Assembly: GCF_018882095.1 (NCBI RefSeq)
Contig: NZ_JACVPD010000002.1
Span: 62,001 to 126,000 of the forward strand
Source: Polynucleobacter sp. CS-Odin-A6
GTDB taxonomy: Bacteria > Pseudomonadota > Gammaproteobacteria > Burkholderiales > Burkholderiaceae
Length of the DNA stretch: 64,000 bases
Direction: 5' to 3'
The translations under genes and the position numbers were made by a program. The notes beneath the pieces are model-generated. The model had not been told where the DNA came from. It saw only the letters and a program-made list of their open reading frames with translations, and searched no databases. Below are positions 9,487 through 18,245 of this stretch, piece after piece (the stretch's first letter is position 1; every line of letters begins with the position of its first letter).

Positions 9487-9515
9487 TTCACAAAGCGTTT
9501 TCGTGAGGCTACAAT
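9487..9515 (+). promoter_or_regulatory. Possible promoter giving a leaderless zapB-like/zapA transcript
   Basis: TACAAT (9510-9515) ends six bases before the ATG at 9522, so transcription would begin at or next to the start codon. The -35 candidate, TTTCAC 18 bases upstream, is weak. Apart from this, the 9329-9521 intergenic stretch shows no recognised element. Confidence 0.3.
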
Positions 9516-9521
9516 GCGTAT

Positions 9522-9806
9522 ATGTCCGAGTACATCCCTTCCAACCCTGTCGACCCAAGCGAATCTGATTCGATAGCCGTCTCATTGCAAAGGCTATCTA
9601 AAAAAATTCAACTGGTTACAGAGGCTGTTAAAAAATTACATCAAGATCGGATTCAGCTTGAAACAAAGATCGAGGATGCACAAAAACGGATTCAGCATAT
9701 TTTGAGTCGCCTGCCAGAGCAGAGTGATGGACGCCAGTTGAACTTACTCGGTGAGCCCGCTACACCAATCAACCTAGAGGATAGCAATGAGCCAACAACG
9801 CATTGA
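9522..9806 (+). CDS. Small coiled-coil protein upstream of zapA (ZapB/TIGR02449-like)
   Basis: A 94-residue soluble protein, mostly one helix with heptad-like spacing between about residues 20 and 65 (LQRLSKKIQLVTEAVKKL...QLETKIEDAQKRI). It overlaps the zapA start by 20 bases, so the two are translated together. Small coiled-coil proteins in this position in Beta- and Gammaproteobacteria are usually annotated as TIGR02449 or cell-division ZapB-like. A role with ZapA at the division ring is inferred from position and form only. Confidence 0.7.
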   Translation: MSEYIPSNPVDPSESDSIAVSLQRLSKKIQLVTEAVKKLHQDRIQLETKIEDAQKRIQHILSRLPEQSDGRQLNLLGEPATPINLEDSNEPTTH

Positions 9807-10149
9807 AGTAACCCTCGCCGGTCAAAAAATTACTTTAGCTACCAGTACAGAACATGAGCCCCTACTTCGCGCGGCTTGTACATTGGTAGATGAGCAAATC
9901 CAGTTAGCAATCAATGGCGGTAACCGGAGTATTGAGCGTGCCAGTATGATGGCTGCACTCAAGATCGCCGGCGATCTCATTCAATTGCAAACATCTCCTC
10001 AGCAAACTGCAGCATCAACTGCTTCATCCACCTCCAATCCGGAAGAGATTGCTCGACTCCAGAATGAAATTCATTCTCTAGAAGATCAAGTGGATGCTCT
10101 GATGCAAAGCCTTTCCCTGCCTGGTTCGCCAAGGCCAATAGTTCCTTGA
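9787..10149 (+). CDS. zapA: Cell division protein ZapA
   Basis: A 120-residue protein with the ZapA domain at its N-terminus (IEVTLAGQKITLATSTEHEPLLRAACTLVDEQI) and a C-terminal coiled coil (EEIARLQNEIHSLEDQVDALMQ). ZapA binds FtsZ and bundles its filaments at midcell. The gene overlaps the upstream coiled-coil gene, and its last codons overlap the predicted 5' end of 6S RNA, the classical zapA-ssrS arrangement. Confidence 0.9.
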   Translation: MSQQRIEVTLAGQKITLATSTEHEPLLRAACTLVDEQIQLAINGGNRSIERASMMAALKIAGDLIQLQTSPQQTAASTASSTSNPEEIARLQNEIHSLEDQVDALMQSLSLPGSPRPIVP

Positions 10150-10326
10150 ACCGATGCGCAAGCATCAGGAGCGATCTTTACCTTGTGGGCGTGAGCGTTT
10201 TGAATCTTCACAGTGGCAGCCTCGAGCTGTTCACTCCCTGAGTTTCTTAATGCACCCGAAACAGAGTAGCCGCTCCACCTTGAACCTTAGGGTTCGGGAT
10301 GACGGCCTAGCGGCCAAGGCGGGGAA
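10142..10326 (+). ncRNA. ssrS: 6S RNA
   Basis: It lies directly after zapA, where ssrS is found in most Proteobacteria. The 3' arm contains the typical run CACCTTGAACC...GGGTTCGGGATGACGGCC and ends in a G-rich strand. The proposed ends TTCCTTG (10142-10148) and CAAGG..GGAA (10315-10326) can pair as the closing stem, giving about 185 nt, the usual length. 6S RNA binds sigma-70 RNA polymerase in stationary phase. The exact ends are estimated. Confidence 0.85.
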
Positions 10327-10329
10327 TTC

Positions 10330-11148
10330 ATGTCAATAGCAGATATTTCGATGTTAATGTTGTGCGGCAGTATCGCTGGGTTTCTTGCAGGTCTATTAGG
10401 CATTGGTGGTGGAATGATTTTGGTTCCATTCATGATTTTGGTTTTCAATCACTTGGGATTTAGTCAAGATGTGATTGTGCATATGGCCATTGCAACAGGC
10501 ATGGCAACCATCTTGTTTACCACCACTTCAGCTATCTGGGCTCACCACAAACACAACTCCATAGACTGGAAATTGGTTGCTGCACTTAGTCCTGGATTAG
10601 TCATTGGCAGCCTAATTGGTGGCAGTGAAATATTCGAGGCTATCAATACCTCTTGGCTGTCATTATTCTTTGCCCTATTTATTGTTTACACCTCGATTCA
10701 GATGATCATCAATAAAAAACCTTCGGCTGGCCGAGAGTTGCCCGGTACTGTAGGTCTTTTTTCATTTGGGGCATTTACAGGTGTAATTGCCAGTCTGGTT
10801 GGTGCAGGCGGAGCATTTATTACAGTGCCCTTCATGCTATGGTGCAATGTAAAGCCACACACTGCTATGGCCAGTTCTTCAGGCCTAGGCTTCCCCATTG
10901 CAGCAGCAGCCACCATTGGCTATATGTATGGCAGCTGGGGTAACCCTCATCTTCCTGAGGGATCCTTGGGATTTGTTTATGTTCCAGCCGTTCTATGCAT
11001 TGTGACAGTGAGCATATTTACCGCTCCACTCGGCGCGAAAATGGCCAGGAAGCTAGATGTCGCTCAACTCAAGCGTATTTTTGGTGTAATGCTTTTTATG
11101 CTTGCAGCCTTCATGTTTAATGAAAGCCGCAAGGCGTTCGGCTTCTAA
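10330..11148 (+). CDS. TauE/SafE-family sulfite/organic-anion exporter
   Basis: A 272-residue membrane protein with about eight hydrophobic segments in two homologous halves, each with a Gly-rich motif (FLAGLLGIGGGMILVPFM near residue 20 and IASLVGAGGAFITVPFM near 155). This is the TauE/SafE (DUF81) pattern; family members move sulfite, sulfoacetate or other small organic anions. The Shine-Dalgarno GGCGGGGA lies within the 3' end of 6S RNA, so the gene may share that transcript. It converges on the malonate genes, but a role in malonate movement would be speculation. Confidence 0.85.
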   Translation: MSIADISMLMLCGSIAGFLAGLLGIGGGMILVPFMILVFNHLGFSQDVIVHMAIATGMATILFTTTSAIWAHHKHNSIDWKLVAALSPGLVIGSLIGGSEIFEAINTSWLSLFFALFIVYTSIQMIINKKPSAGRELPGTVGLFSFGAFTGVIASLVGAGGAFITVPFMLWCNVKPHTAMASSSGLGFPIAAAATIGYMYGSWGNPHLPEGSLGFVYVPAVLCIVTVSIFTAPLGAKMARKLDVAQLKRIFGVMLFMLAAFMFNESRKAFGF

Positions 11149-11166
11149 TCCAACATTTTTACTGTT

Positions 11167-12690
11167 TTAGCTGGTGTATTGCTGACGCAAAATATTCTTT
11201 TGCACTTTACCCATCGCATTGCGTGGTAAGTCCGTAACAATTTCTAGGCGCTTAGGGATCTTGAAGTTCGCAATTTGGGTTTTTAAAGTTGCAATCATTG
11301 CTTGCGCATCCAACTTTACACCCGCTTTTGGCACCACGACAGCCATGACTGACTCACCAAAATCTGGGTGTGGGATACCAATAACGGCACTTTCATCTAC
11401 TCCATCCATGTCATCGATGAAGCTCTCGATTTCTTTTGGATAAACGTTATAGCCACCAGAGATGATGAGATCCTTGCTGCGCCCAACAATACAGAGGTAA
11501 TCCTGAGGCGCGTTACCGCCATTAGCGGCACCACCCCAACGGCCAACATCACCGGTCTTAAACCAACCGTCTGCAGTAAATTCTTCAGCAGTTTTTTCTG
11601 GCATACGCCAGTAGCCCTTAAATACATTAGGGCCCTTTACTTGAATGCTACCGATTTCATTAAGGCCACAGGGCTTATTATTTTCATTCACCACACGAAC
11701 CTTTACGCCCGGCAATGGCAAGCCTACTGAGCCACCCACACGAACACCCTTATAAGGATTAGAAACCAACATGACAGTTTCGCTCATGCCATAACGCTCA
11801 AGAATAGGTTGGCCAATAACTTCTTTAAAGGTATTAAACGTTTCAGTCAGCAGTGGCGCGGAACCCGAAACAAATAGGCGCATGTTACGCGCAACATTTT
11901 TATTAAAACCTTTATCCGCCAGTAGTCGTACATAAAACGTAGGTACACCCATCATTACAGTAGCACTTGGCATATGATGAATGAGTTGCGCTGTATCTAG
12001 ACGGGGTAACCAAATCATTTTGCTACCGTTAATCAATGCACCATGGGCAGCAACAAATAAACCGTGGACATGGAATATGGGAAGAGCATGCAGCAGGACA
12101 TCACCTTTTTTCCAACCCCAAAACTTCTGTAAAACCTGCGCATTACTTCCTAGGTTGCGATGAGTCAGCATCGCCCCCTTACTGCGCCCCGTTGTACCAG
12201 AGGTATAGAGGATGGCCGCTAAGTCATCGTCTCTCACGGCTGCCGTTTTGAATTGGTCGCTTTGAACACCCGCACGATCTAGCAAAGTACCTTTGCGATC
12301 TTCATCCAAGGTAAAGACCTGTTTTGTTCCTGCTTTAAAAGCAACCTTAGATACCCAGGAGAAATTTTTACTACTGCAAACCACCACTACTGGCTCTGCA
12401 TTTTCTAAGAAGTATTGAATCTCCGCAGCTTGATAAGCGGTATTCAAAGGTAGGTACACATACCCCGCCTTTAAGGTAGCTAAATACAGAAAAAGTGCTT
12501 CTGGTGATTTCTCAACTTGAACTGCAATACGCGATCCGACCGGTAGTTTGAGACTCTTAAGCAGGTTTGCCATCTTAGCTGTAGCACGCTCTAGATCACT
12601 CCAGGAGTAGTACAGTCCATCATGTGTTTCTATTGCACATGCTTGCTTATCTTTTGGAAAACCTTTTTCCAGTAAAGAATATAAATTCAT
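11167..12690 (-). CDS. matB: Malonyl-CoA synthetase
   Basis: AMP-forming acyl-CoA synthetase of 507 residues, the length of characterised MatB. It has the P-loop-like ILYTSGTTGRSKGAMLTHRN (about residues 158-177), the acyl-site segment LPIFHVHGLFVA, ERYGMSET, the hinge motif KTGDVGRWGG and a C-terminal domain with the catalytic Lys region PRNAMGKVQKN. It makes malonyl-CoA from malonate, ATP and CoA. It follows a Bug-type binding protein by 40 bases and a malonyl-CoA decarboxylase gene lies further upstream on the same strand, which supports malonate over other short acids. Confidence 0.9.
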   Translation of the reverse strand: MNLYSLLEKGFPKDKQACAIETHDGLYYSWSDLERATAKMANLLKSLKLPVGSRIAVQVEKSPEALFLYLATLKAGYVYLPLNTAYQAAEIQYFLENAEPVVVVCSSKNFSWVSKVAFKAGTKQVFTLDEDRKGTLLDRAGVQSDQFKTAAVRDDDLAAILYTSGTTGRSKGAMLTHRNLGSNAQVLQKFWGWKKGDVLLHALPIFHVHGLFVAAHGALINGSKMIWLPRLDTAQLIHHMPSATVMMGVPTFYVRLLADKGFNKNVARNMRLFVSGSAPLLTETFNTFKEVIGQPILERYGMSETVMLVSNPYKGVRVGGSVGLPLPGVKVRVVNENNKPCGLNEIGSIQVKGPNVFKGYWRMPEKTAEEFTADGWFKTGDVGRWGGAANGGNAPQDYLCIVGRSKDLIISGGYNVYPKEIESFIDDMDGVDESAVIGIPHPDFGESVMAVVVPKAGVKLDAQAMIATLKTQIANFKIPKRLEIVTDLPRNAMGKVQKNILRQQYTS

Positions 12691-12730
12691 TCGAGCCTCA
12701 AATTAAAACCGGTTAATGCAAAAAAAAATG

Positions 12731-13729
12731 TTAATCAAGCTTAGCGCCAGAGGCTTTGGCTACTGCTGCCCAGCGCTTAATATCTGCGGAGACAAACTTG
12801 CCAAAGGCATCGCCAGAAATCGTTGGGGTATCCGAACCATTATTTACCCAAATCGTTTTTAATTCTGGAGTGTTGAGCGCTTTTTGCACCTCAACAATCA
12901 TCTTATCTACGATGGGTTGAGGAGTTCCCTTGGGGGCAAATAAACCATACCAAGTAGAAACTTCATAACCCACTAAACCCGCTTCAGCCGCAGTCGGAAC
13001 ATTGGGGAATGCAGCCGAACGCTTCTGCGATGCCACTGCTAATGCGACGATCGAGCCATTTTTAATTTGCGCTGCTGAGGATCCCAAACCATCAAACTCC
13101 ACATCTACCTGACCCGCTATCAAGTCCTGCATTGCTGGGCCTGCACCGCGATAGGGAATATGGGTAAGAAATGTCTTGGTCAGCATTTTGAATTGCTCGC
13201 CAGCCAAGTGATGTGAAGAGCCGTTACCAGCACTAGCGTAGTTGAACTTACCTGGGTTCTTCTTTAGGAGTTCGATAAATTCTTTTAAGTTTTTGACTTG
13301 AACGTTCTTAGGGTTGACCACAATCACTTGAGGCGGATTCGCAATCATTGCCACCGGAATAAAACTCTTCTCAATGTCGTAATCCAAATTAGGATACATC
13401 GAAGGGGCAATCGCATGATGGGCTGCGCCAATAAAAAAGCTGTAACCATCTGGGGCAGCTTTGGCAGCAATAGATGCGCCCAAGGTGCCTCCAGCACCAC
13501 CGCGGTTATCAATGATGATTTGCTTACCTAACTGTTTAGTCAATTGCGCCGCTAAAGGACGGGCAAAAGCATCGGTACCGCCGCCTGCAGGAAAGGGAAC
13601 GACAAAGGTAATGGGCTTATTTGGCCACTCTTGAGCCATGACAGTAAGCGGTACCGCACAGATCAAAAACAGTGCTTTCTTCAAAATACTGAATGAGAAT
13701 GCAGAACATTTGCTTGTTTTAGTAAACAT
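12731..13729 (-). CDS. Bug-type (TctC) substrate-binding protein, malonate locus
   Basis: Periplasmic binding protein of 332 residues with an N-terminal signal peptide (hydrophobic residues about 14-32, cleavage after VMA) and the family signatures WPNKPITFVVPFPAGGGTDAFARPLA, IPYRGAGPAMQDLIAGQVDVEFDGL and the C-terminal WAAVAKASGAKLD. Such proteins feed tripartite tricarboxylate transporters. No TctA/TctB genes are nearby, so it must use membrane components encoded elsewhere or act as a sensor. Position between malonyl-CoA decarboxylase and MatB suggests malonate or a similar dicarboxylate as ligand. Confidence 0.88.
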   Translation of the reverse strand: MFTKTSKCSAFSFSILKKALFLICAVPLTVMAQEWPNKPITFVVPFPAGGGTDAFARPLAAQLTKQLGKQIIIDNRGGAGGTLGASIAAKAAPDGYSFFIGAAHHAIAPSMYPNLDYDIEKSFIPVAMIANPPQVIVVNPKNVQVKNLKEFIELLKKNPGKFNYASAGNGSSHHLAGEQFKMLTKTFLTHIPYRGAGPAMQDLIAGQVDVEFDGLGSSAAQIKNGSIVALAVASQKRSAAFPNVPTAAEAGLVGYEVSTWYGLFAPKGTPQPIVDKMIVEVQKALNTPELKTIWVNNGSDTPTISGDAFGKFVSADIKRWAAVAKASGAKLD

Positions 13730-13849
13730 GGTTGTCTCCTCTATTTTTTACCAGCTTTTATGCTGGTTTCATTGTTACGGCCATTTTTCAACCCCTCATT
13801 CTAAGGGGACTTTCGCTTTTTTAGCAGAAATGATCCCTTAGAGTAAGTA

Positions 13850-15154
13850 CTAGGGCGCCATCAGACGGGCTACAGCCCGGGAATAGACGATTTCACCATT
13901 AGCAAAACGCTCATGGTTGTCCTCTACGCCTCCCAGATCATAAAGATAGTTCACCATCAGGCCAGCAGATTGGCGCAATCCTTTACGCGATAAATCACCT
14001 GCCCAATTAATGAGGTGCAACTTGGCGCCATTCCCCAAATGAAACTTGGCCACTGGATTGCCATGGCGTCCAGTAGAGGCCAATCCCAAATAGATACTTG
14101 CCAAGCGCATTAAAGCCTCTTTTTCCTTCTCAGGCGCCAGGTCAGGATGCCAACCATCCGCCAAGCGCTCACTCCAAGATTGATTTTCGAGATTGAGTGC
14201 AAGCAATGCTGCATCCCTCGCCAGCTTCAGATTAGGCTTCAGTCTTTCTGGAGGTACACCCTCACCTAAATTCGCGCCAGCAGCAACCCAATCCATCAAG
14301 CCAGGGATCGGCGACAGAGTGACAAATGTTTTTAACCCAGGAAATTCTGCATGCAATTGCTCCGCAACCCGCTTGATTAAAAAGTTACCCATGGATACCC
14401 CACGTAGGCCAGGCTCGCAATTACTAATGGAGTAAAAAACAGCAACCTTAAATTGGGAGACTTGATCTACTACCTCTACTTTTTTATCAACCAACGGTGT
14501 AATAACTGTTGGGATCTCCGGCAAAAGAGCAACCTCAACAAAAATTAAAGGCTCACTAGGAAGCTGGGGATGAAAGAAAGCAAAGCAGCGGCGATCTGGC
14601 TGCAGGCGACGACGCAAGTCATCCCAACCATCAATAGCATGAACCGCCTCATGTTTAATGAGCTTCTCAAGCACATCAGCCGGTGACTTCCAGTCGACCC
14701 GATGCATTTTGAGAAAACCTGGATTGAACCAAGAGGACAGCAAATGGCGCAAATCAAAATCGACTGCAGCTAATTCTGGCTTTTTGTCTAACAATTGCAG
14801 TAGGTCTCGGCGCATTTCAACTACAGCAGCCGTGCCTTCGCTGGCGCGATTCATGCGGCGAAAAAATTCTTGGCGAGGAGATTCGGTAACTTTTTGCAGT
14901 GTGATGTAGTTGCGCGCATTGGAATCTGCCACAAAGTTTTGTGCGGCTTTTAAAACAGCGTTTGCGTCAGGATTGAGCTTTTCAAACAGAAAGGTGAAGA
15001 AAGCAACGTATTGATCTTTAGTTAACTTGCGGTAGTTATTCACTACATCATCTGCCATGCTGAGCGCATTCGATTCACCACGCTCAGAAATCAGTCGTTT
15101 GATCGCATTATTTGCCTTAGACAAATTTCGGGATTTGGTTAACTTCTCCAACAT
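13850..15154 (-). CDS. matA: Malonyl-CoA decarboxylase
   Basis: A 434-residue enzyme that decarboxylates malonyl-CoA to acetyl-CoA. It has an N-terminal helical bundle (about residues 1-165) and a C-terminal GNAT-like catalytic domain with FVEVALLPEIPTVITPL, YSISNCEPGLRGVSMGNFLIK, TLSPIPGLMDW and the His motif AKFHLGNGAKLH, all typical of MCD. Together with MatB it provides the two-step route malonate to acetyl-CoA. It is 120 bases upstream of the Bug protein; that gap contains short inverted repeats (for example ACCAGC/GCTGGT near 13750) but no clear terminator. Confidence 0.93.
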   Translation of the reverse strand: MLEKLTKSRNLSKANNAIKRLISERGESNALSMADDVVNNYRKLTKDQYVAFFTFLFEKLNPDANAVLKAAQNFVADSNARNYITLQKVTESPRQEFFRRMNRASEGTAAVVEMRRDLLQLLDKKPELAAVDFDLRHLLSSWFNPGFLKMHRVDWKSPADVLEKLIKHEAVHAIDGWDDLRRRLQPDRRCFAFFHPQLPSEPLIFVEVALLPEIPTVITPLVDKKVEVVDQVSQFKVAVFYSISNCEPGLRGVSMGNFLIKRVAEQLHAEFPGLKTFVTLSPIPGLMDWVAAGANLGEGVPPERLKPNLKLARDAALLALNLENQSWSERLADGWHPDLAPEKEKEALMRLASIYLGLASTGRHGNPVAKFHLGNGAKLHLINWAGDLSRKGLRQSAGLMVNYLYDLGGVEDNHERFANGEIVYSRAVARLMAP

Positions 15155-15225
15155 GGACGACTTTCTATTGAGGTCTAAAGATTAGAAACAGGACAAATTA
15201 AGGAAAAATGTAGTTTTTATAACTA

Positions 15226-16020
15226 CTAATATGTCTGAAGTTTCGGATTTACCCTCACTATAAGGTAAATTCCAAAAAGCACCATCGGTACAGAAAGCCA
15301 CTGCCCCATTGAAAGACCAAAGCCTAATAGACCTAAGAAGGCATCTGGTTCACGAGCAAACTCGGCCAAGAAACGACAAACACCGTAACCCAACAAAAAT
15401 AGTCCTGAAACCTGCCCTACTCTGCGGGGTTTGCTGGAATAAATCCACAGGACAATGCCTAAACAGATGCCCTCGCCGAAGAGTTGGTAGATCTGCGAAG
15501 GATGTCGGGGAATGGAGTCCACCATCGGAAATACCATCGCCCAAGGTAAATCAGTTGGTCGCCCCCACAATTCGCCGTTAATAAAATTACCCAGCCGACC
15601 AAATGCCAAGCCAAACGGTACAAGGGGTGCGACTAAATCACTTACAACAAAGAAAGATACTTTTCGACGATAAGCAAACCAAAGCAATGCCAACAGAACA
15701 CCTAGGAGGCCACCATGAAAGGACATACCGCCTTCCCAGATCTTAAAAATACTCAAGGGATGTGCCAAATAATATCCAGGCATATAGAACAAGCAATATC
15801 CTATGCGACCCCCAAGCACAACGCCCAGCACTCCAGCAAATAACAGATCCTCCAGATCTTTATAGGACCATCCCAAGGATTGATATCGTGGTGCACGGAT
15901 GCGCAAACGGCCCAATAGTAAGAATTGCCCAAAGGCCAAGAGATACATCAAGCCATACCAATGAATGGCAAATGAACCAATGCGAATCGCTGCGGGATCG
16001 AATTCAGGATGAATCAACAT
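15226..16020 (-). CDS. lgt: Prolipoprotein diacylglyceryl transferase
   Basis: A 264-residue inner-membrane enzyme with seven hydrophobic segments that transfers diacylglyceryl from phosphatidylglycerol to the lipobox Cys of prolipoproteins. The family motif [13 protein letters not shown] (about residues 98-110) and the signature [17 protein letters not shown] (about 139-155) with its essential Arg/Asn are present. It is last in a minus-strand run pepA-holC-lgt with gaps of about 20 bases. Confidence 0.96.
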   Translation of the reverse strand: MLIHPEFDPAAIRIGSFAIHWYGLMYLLAFGQFLLLGRLRIRAPRYQSLGWSYKDLEDLLFAGVLGVVLGGRIGYCLFYMPGYYLAHPLSIFKIWEGGMSFHGGLLGVLLALLWFAYRRKVSFFVVSDLVAPLVPFGLAFGRLGNFINGELWGRPTDLPWAMVFPMVDSIPRHPSQIYQLFGEGICLGIVLWIYSSKPRRVGQVSGLFLLGYGVCRFLAEFAREPDAFLGLLGFGLSMGQWLSVPMVLFGIYLIVRVNPKLQTY

Positions 16021-16039
16021 ACGAGAAAATCAATATTGA

Positions 16040-16504
16040 TCATGCTTTAGATTGATCAAAATTATGCAGCTCATGCCCTAAGTCACGATAGGCTTTATAG
16101 CGCTCGCGACCCGCCAGACGCTCTGCTTCATTAATAGTGACAACCTCCACAACTCGGGGAAAACGGGCTAGCAAAGCAGGGACATCTTGAGGTATTTGCA
16201 TTCCCAAATGAATCAGAACATCGGCATGAGGGAGCCCAGACAAAGCGGGTGATAAGAAATGCTCTGCCAATAAAATGGGGGTATCTATTGCAGTCTCCTC
16301 TTCAATAAAGCAATGGGGCAAGAAATCTGTTGCACTAAATGCCCACAGCAGTTCATCTAATTTTTTCAGATCTGCTTTTTCACCTACCATCACAATGTTG
16401 CGAACAGGTTCACCAGAGGCTGTGGCACTCCATATCTTGCGCGTTAATCGACAAGCGTATTCCAACTTGTCGCTCACATTGCTATGAAAATCAATCCTGG
16501 CCAT
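16040..16504 (-). CDS. holC: DNA polymerase III chi subunit
   Basis: The 154-residue protein matches HolC: N-terminal MARIDFHSNVSDKLEYACRL, the central ATDFLPHC near residue 78, and the C-terminal RFPRVVEVVTINEAERLAGRERYKAYRDLGHEL. Chi links the clamp loader to single-strand binding protein in the replisome. It sits between pepA and lgt; pepA-holC adjacency is common in Proteobacteria and fits one transcript. Confidence 0.92.
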   Translation of the reverse strand: MARIDFHSNVSDKLEYACRLTRKIWSATASGEPVRNIVMVGEKADLKKLDELLWAFSATDFLPHCFIEEETAIDTPILLAEHFLSPALSGLPHADVLIHLGMQIPQDVPALLARFPRVVEVVTINEAERLAGRERYKAYRDLGHELHNFDQSKA

Positions 16505-16524
16505 AAGCGCTGTCTTTCATCTCT

Positions 16525-18129
16525 TTACTTTTGCTCCAATAAGTAATTGACGAGCAAAGGAACCGGGCGGCCAGTTGAACCTTTGGCCGCACCACTCTTC
16601 CAAGCAGTTCCTGCGATATCTAAGTGAGCCCATTTATATTTCTCGGTAAAGCGTGACAAGAAACAGGCTGCAGTAACACTACCGGCTGGACGCCCGCCAA
16701 TATTGGCCACATCCGCAAAATTTGATTTGAGTTGCTCGTGATACGCGGCATCTAATGGTAAACGCCATACAGTATCCAAAGAAGCATGCCCCGCCTTAGT
16801 GAGGGCGCTCACTAAACCTTCATCATCGGAAAATACCCCACTATGCACATGACCCAGGGCAATGATGCAGGCGCCAGTCAAAGTAGCTACGTCAATGACT
16901 GCCTTCGGTTTAAAGCGCTCAACATAAGTTAATGCGTCACACAAAATCAAACGGCCTTCGGCATCGGTATTCAGAATCTCAATGGTTTGCCCAGACATAC
17001 TCTTCACAATGTCGCCAGGGCGCGTAGCCTGGCCAGAGGGCATATTTTCACAAGTAGGAATCACGCCGATGACATTCTTTTTCAACTTCATCAAAGCAGT
17101 GGCATACATTGTTCCCATGACAGATGCGGCACCGCACATGTCGTACTTCATTTCATCCATAGCCTCACCAGGCTTTAAGGAGATACCGCCGGTATCAAAA
17201 GTGATTCCTTTGCCGACCAATACGATTGGTGCCTCACCAGCTTTACCGCCTTGGTGACGCATGATGATAAATTGAGGAGGCGTATCAGAGCCCTGCGCTA
17301 CTGATAAGAATGAACCCATGCCTAATGCTTCGATTTGTTTACGGCCCAAGACTTCAACCTTCAAACCCGTTTTTTTACTTAAACCTTGTGCCGCTTTACC
17401 TAAGTAAGTTGGCGTACAAATATTGGGAGGCAAATTACCCAAGTCCTTAGCCAAGTTCATGCCCTCAACCATGGCGGCACCTTCTGGCACGGCCGCCTTC
17501 AGCTCCTTAGCGCAAGCATCGTTGCCTGCAAAGATAAGGTGGTTAAATGTATCAGCCTTATCCTTCGCTTTGAACTTCATTGCAGGCTGACGAACACCAA
17601 AACGATAAGCATGATCACCGGCATACTGAATAGTTAAACGCACTTCTTCGGCAATAAAATCAGCACGATGACCCAAGGCAAAGCTTGGGATAAACCACAA
17701 GGCGTTTTGGATTGATCCGCCACTCAAGTGTTTCAAAGTTGCCCGAGCGATTTTTGAATAGGCGTTCAAACTACGTGCACTAGCCGGAGCAATATCGCCC
17801 AAACAGACTAAGAGAACCCGCTTCACCTTGACCCCGGAGCCAGCCCATGATTTTTCGGCGCGAATCATACAGGTCGATGCCTGTTGACTATCCAGGTCGC
17901 CGACGAGGTTTGCATGGGTGACTGAACCTCCGAGCAAGCGGTCTAGCTCGACCAAAAGTCCAGGCTTGGATTTTGCAGTAGCCAAAGTATCCAAATCAGC
18001 CTTTGAATAGGCCAAAACCAAACAATCGGAGTTCTGAACCAATAAAGTGGTCAGACTCGCCTTGATCAACTTAGGGTTGCTGACATCGGCTTGCGAGAAA
18101 ATCTTGGTACTAAATTGAATAGTCATCAT
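16525..18129 (-). CDS. pepA: Leucyl aminopeptidase (M17)
   Basis: Di-metal cytosolic aminopeptidase of 534 residues. It has an N-terminal macro-like domain and the C-terminal M17 catalytic domain with GKGITFDTGGISLKPG (metal and catalytic Lys, about residues 305-320), the signature NTDAEGRLILCDALTY and IGGRPAGSVTAACFL. Two consecutive ATG codons start the frame; either may be used. It is divergent from lptF with 116 bases between them, the usual pepA/lptF arrangement, which must hold both promoters. Confidence 0.95.
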   Translation of the reverse strand: MMTIQFSTKIFSQADVSNPKLIKASLTTLLVQNSDCLVLAYSKADLDTLATAKSKPGLLVELDRLLGGSVTHANLVGDLDSQQASTCMIRAEKSWAGSGVKVKRVLLVCLGDIAPASARSLNAYSKIARATLKHLSGGSIQNALWFIPSFALGHRADFIAEEVRLTIQYAGDHAYRFGVRQPAMKFKAKDKADTFNHLIFAGNDACAKELKAAVPEGAAMVEGMNLAKDLGNLPPNICTPTYLGKAAQGLSKKTGLKVEVLGRKQIEALGMGSFLSVAQGSDTPPQFIIMRHQGGKAGEAPIVLVGKGITFDTGGISLKPGEAMDEMKYDMCGAASVMGTMYATALMKLKKNVIGVIPTCENMPSGQATRPGDIVKSMSGQTIEILNTDAEGRLILCDALTYVERFKPKAVIDVATLTGACIIALGHVHSGVFSDDEGLVSALTKAGHASLDTVWRLPLDAAYHEQLKSNFADVANIGGRPAGSVTAACFLSRFTEKYKWAHLDIAGTAWKSGAAKGSTGRPVPLLVNYLLEQK

Positions 18130-18245
18130 GTCTTACGATATTTTTAAGTAAATTCAAGGGAAAAAACGGATGTTTATCCATTATCCTCTGACACGGAGCT
18201 ACACCTATTGAGTGGGCCAATAATCGTTACCTTAACCATCTATTC

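Noticed and set aside
9401-9568. Open frame of 55 codons after a TAG, with protein-like content (HQALEALFDGRIRLDSL).
   Set aside because: No start codon with ribosome site, overlaps the zapB-like gene, and no family recognised; could be a relic but not supportable.
13730-13849. Short inverted repeats between malonyl-CoA decarboxylase and the Bug gene considered as a terminator.
   Set aside because: Stems of 5-6 bp without T-tracts; not convincing.
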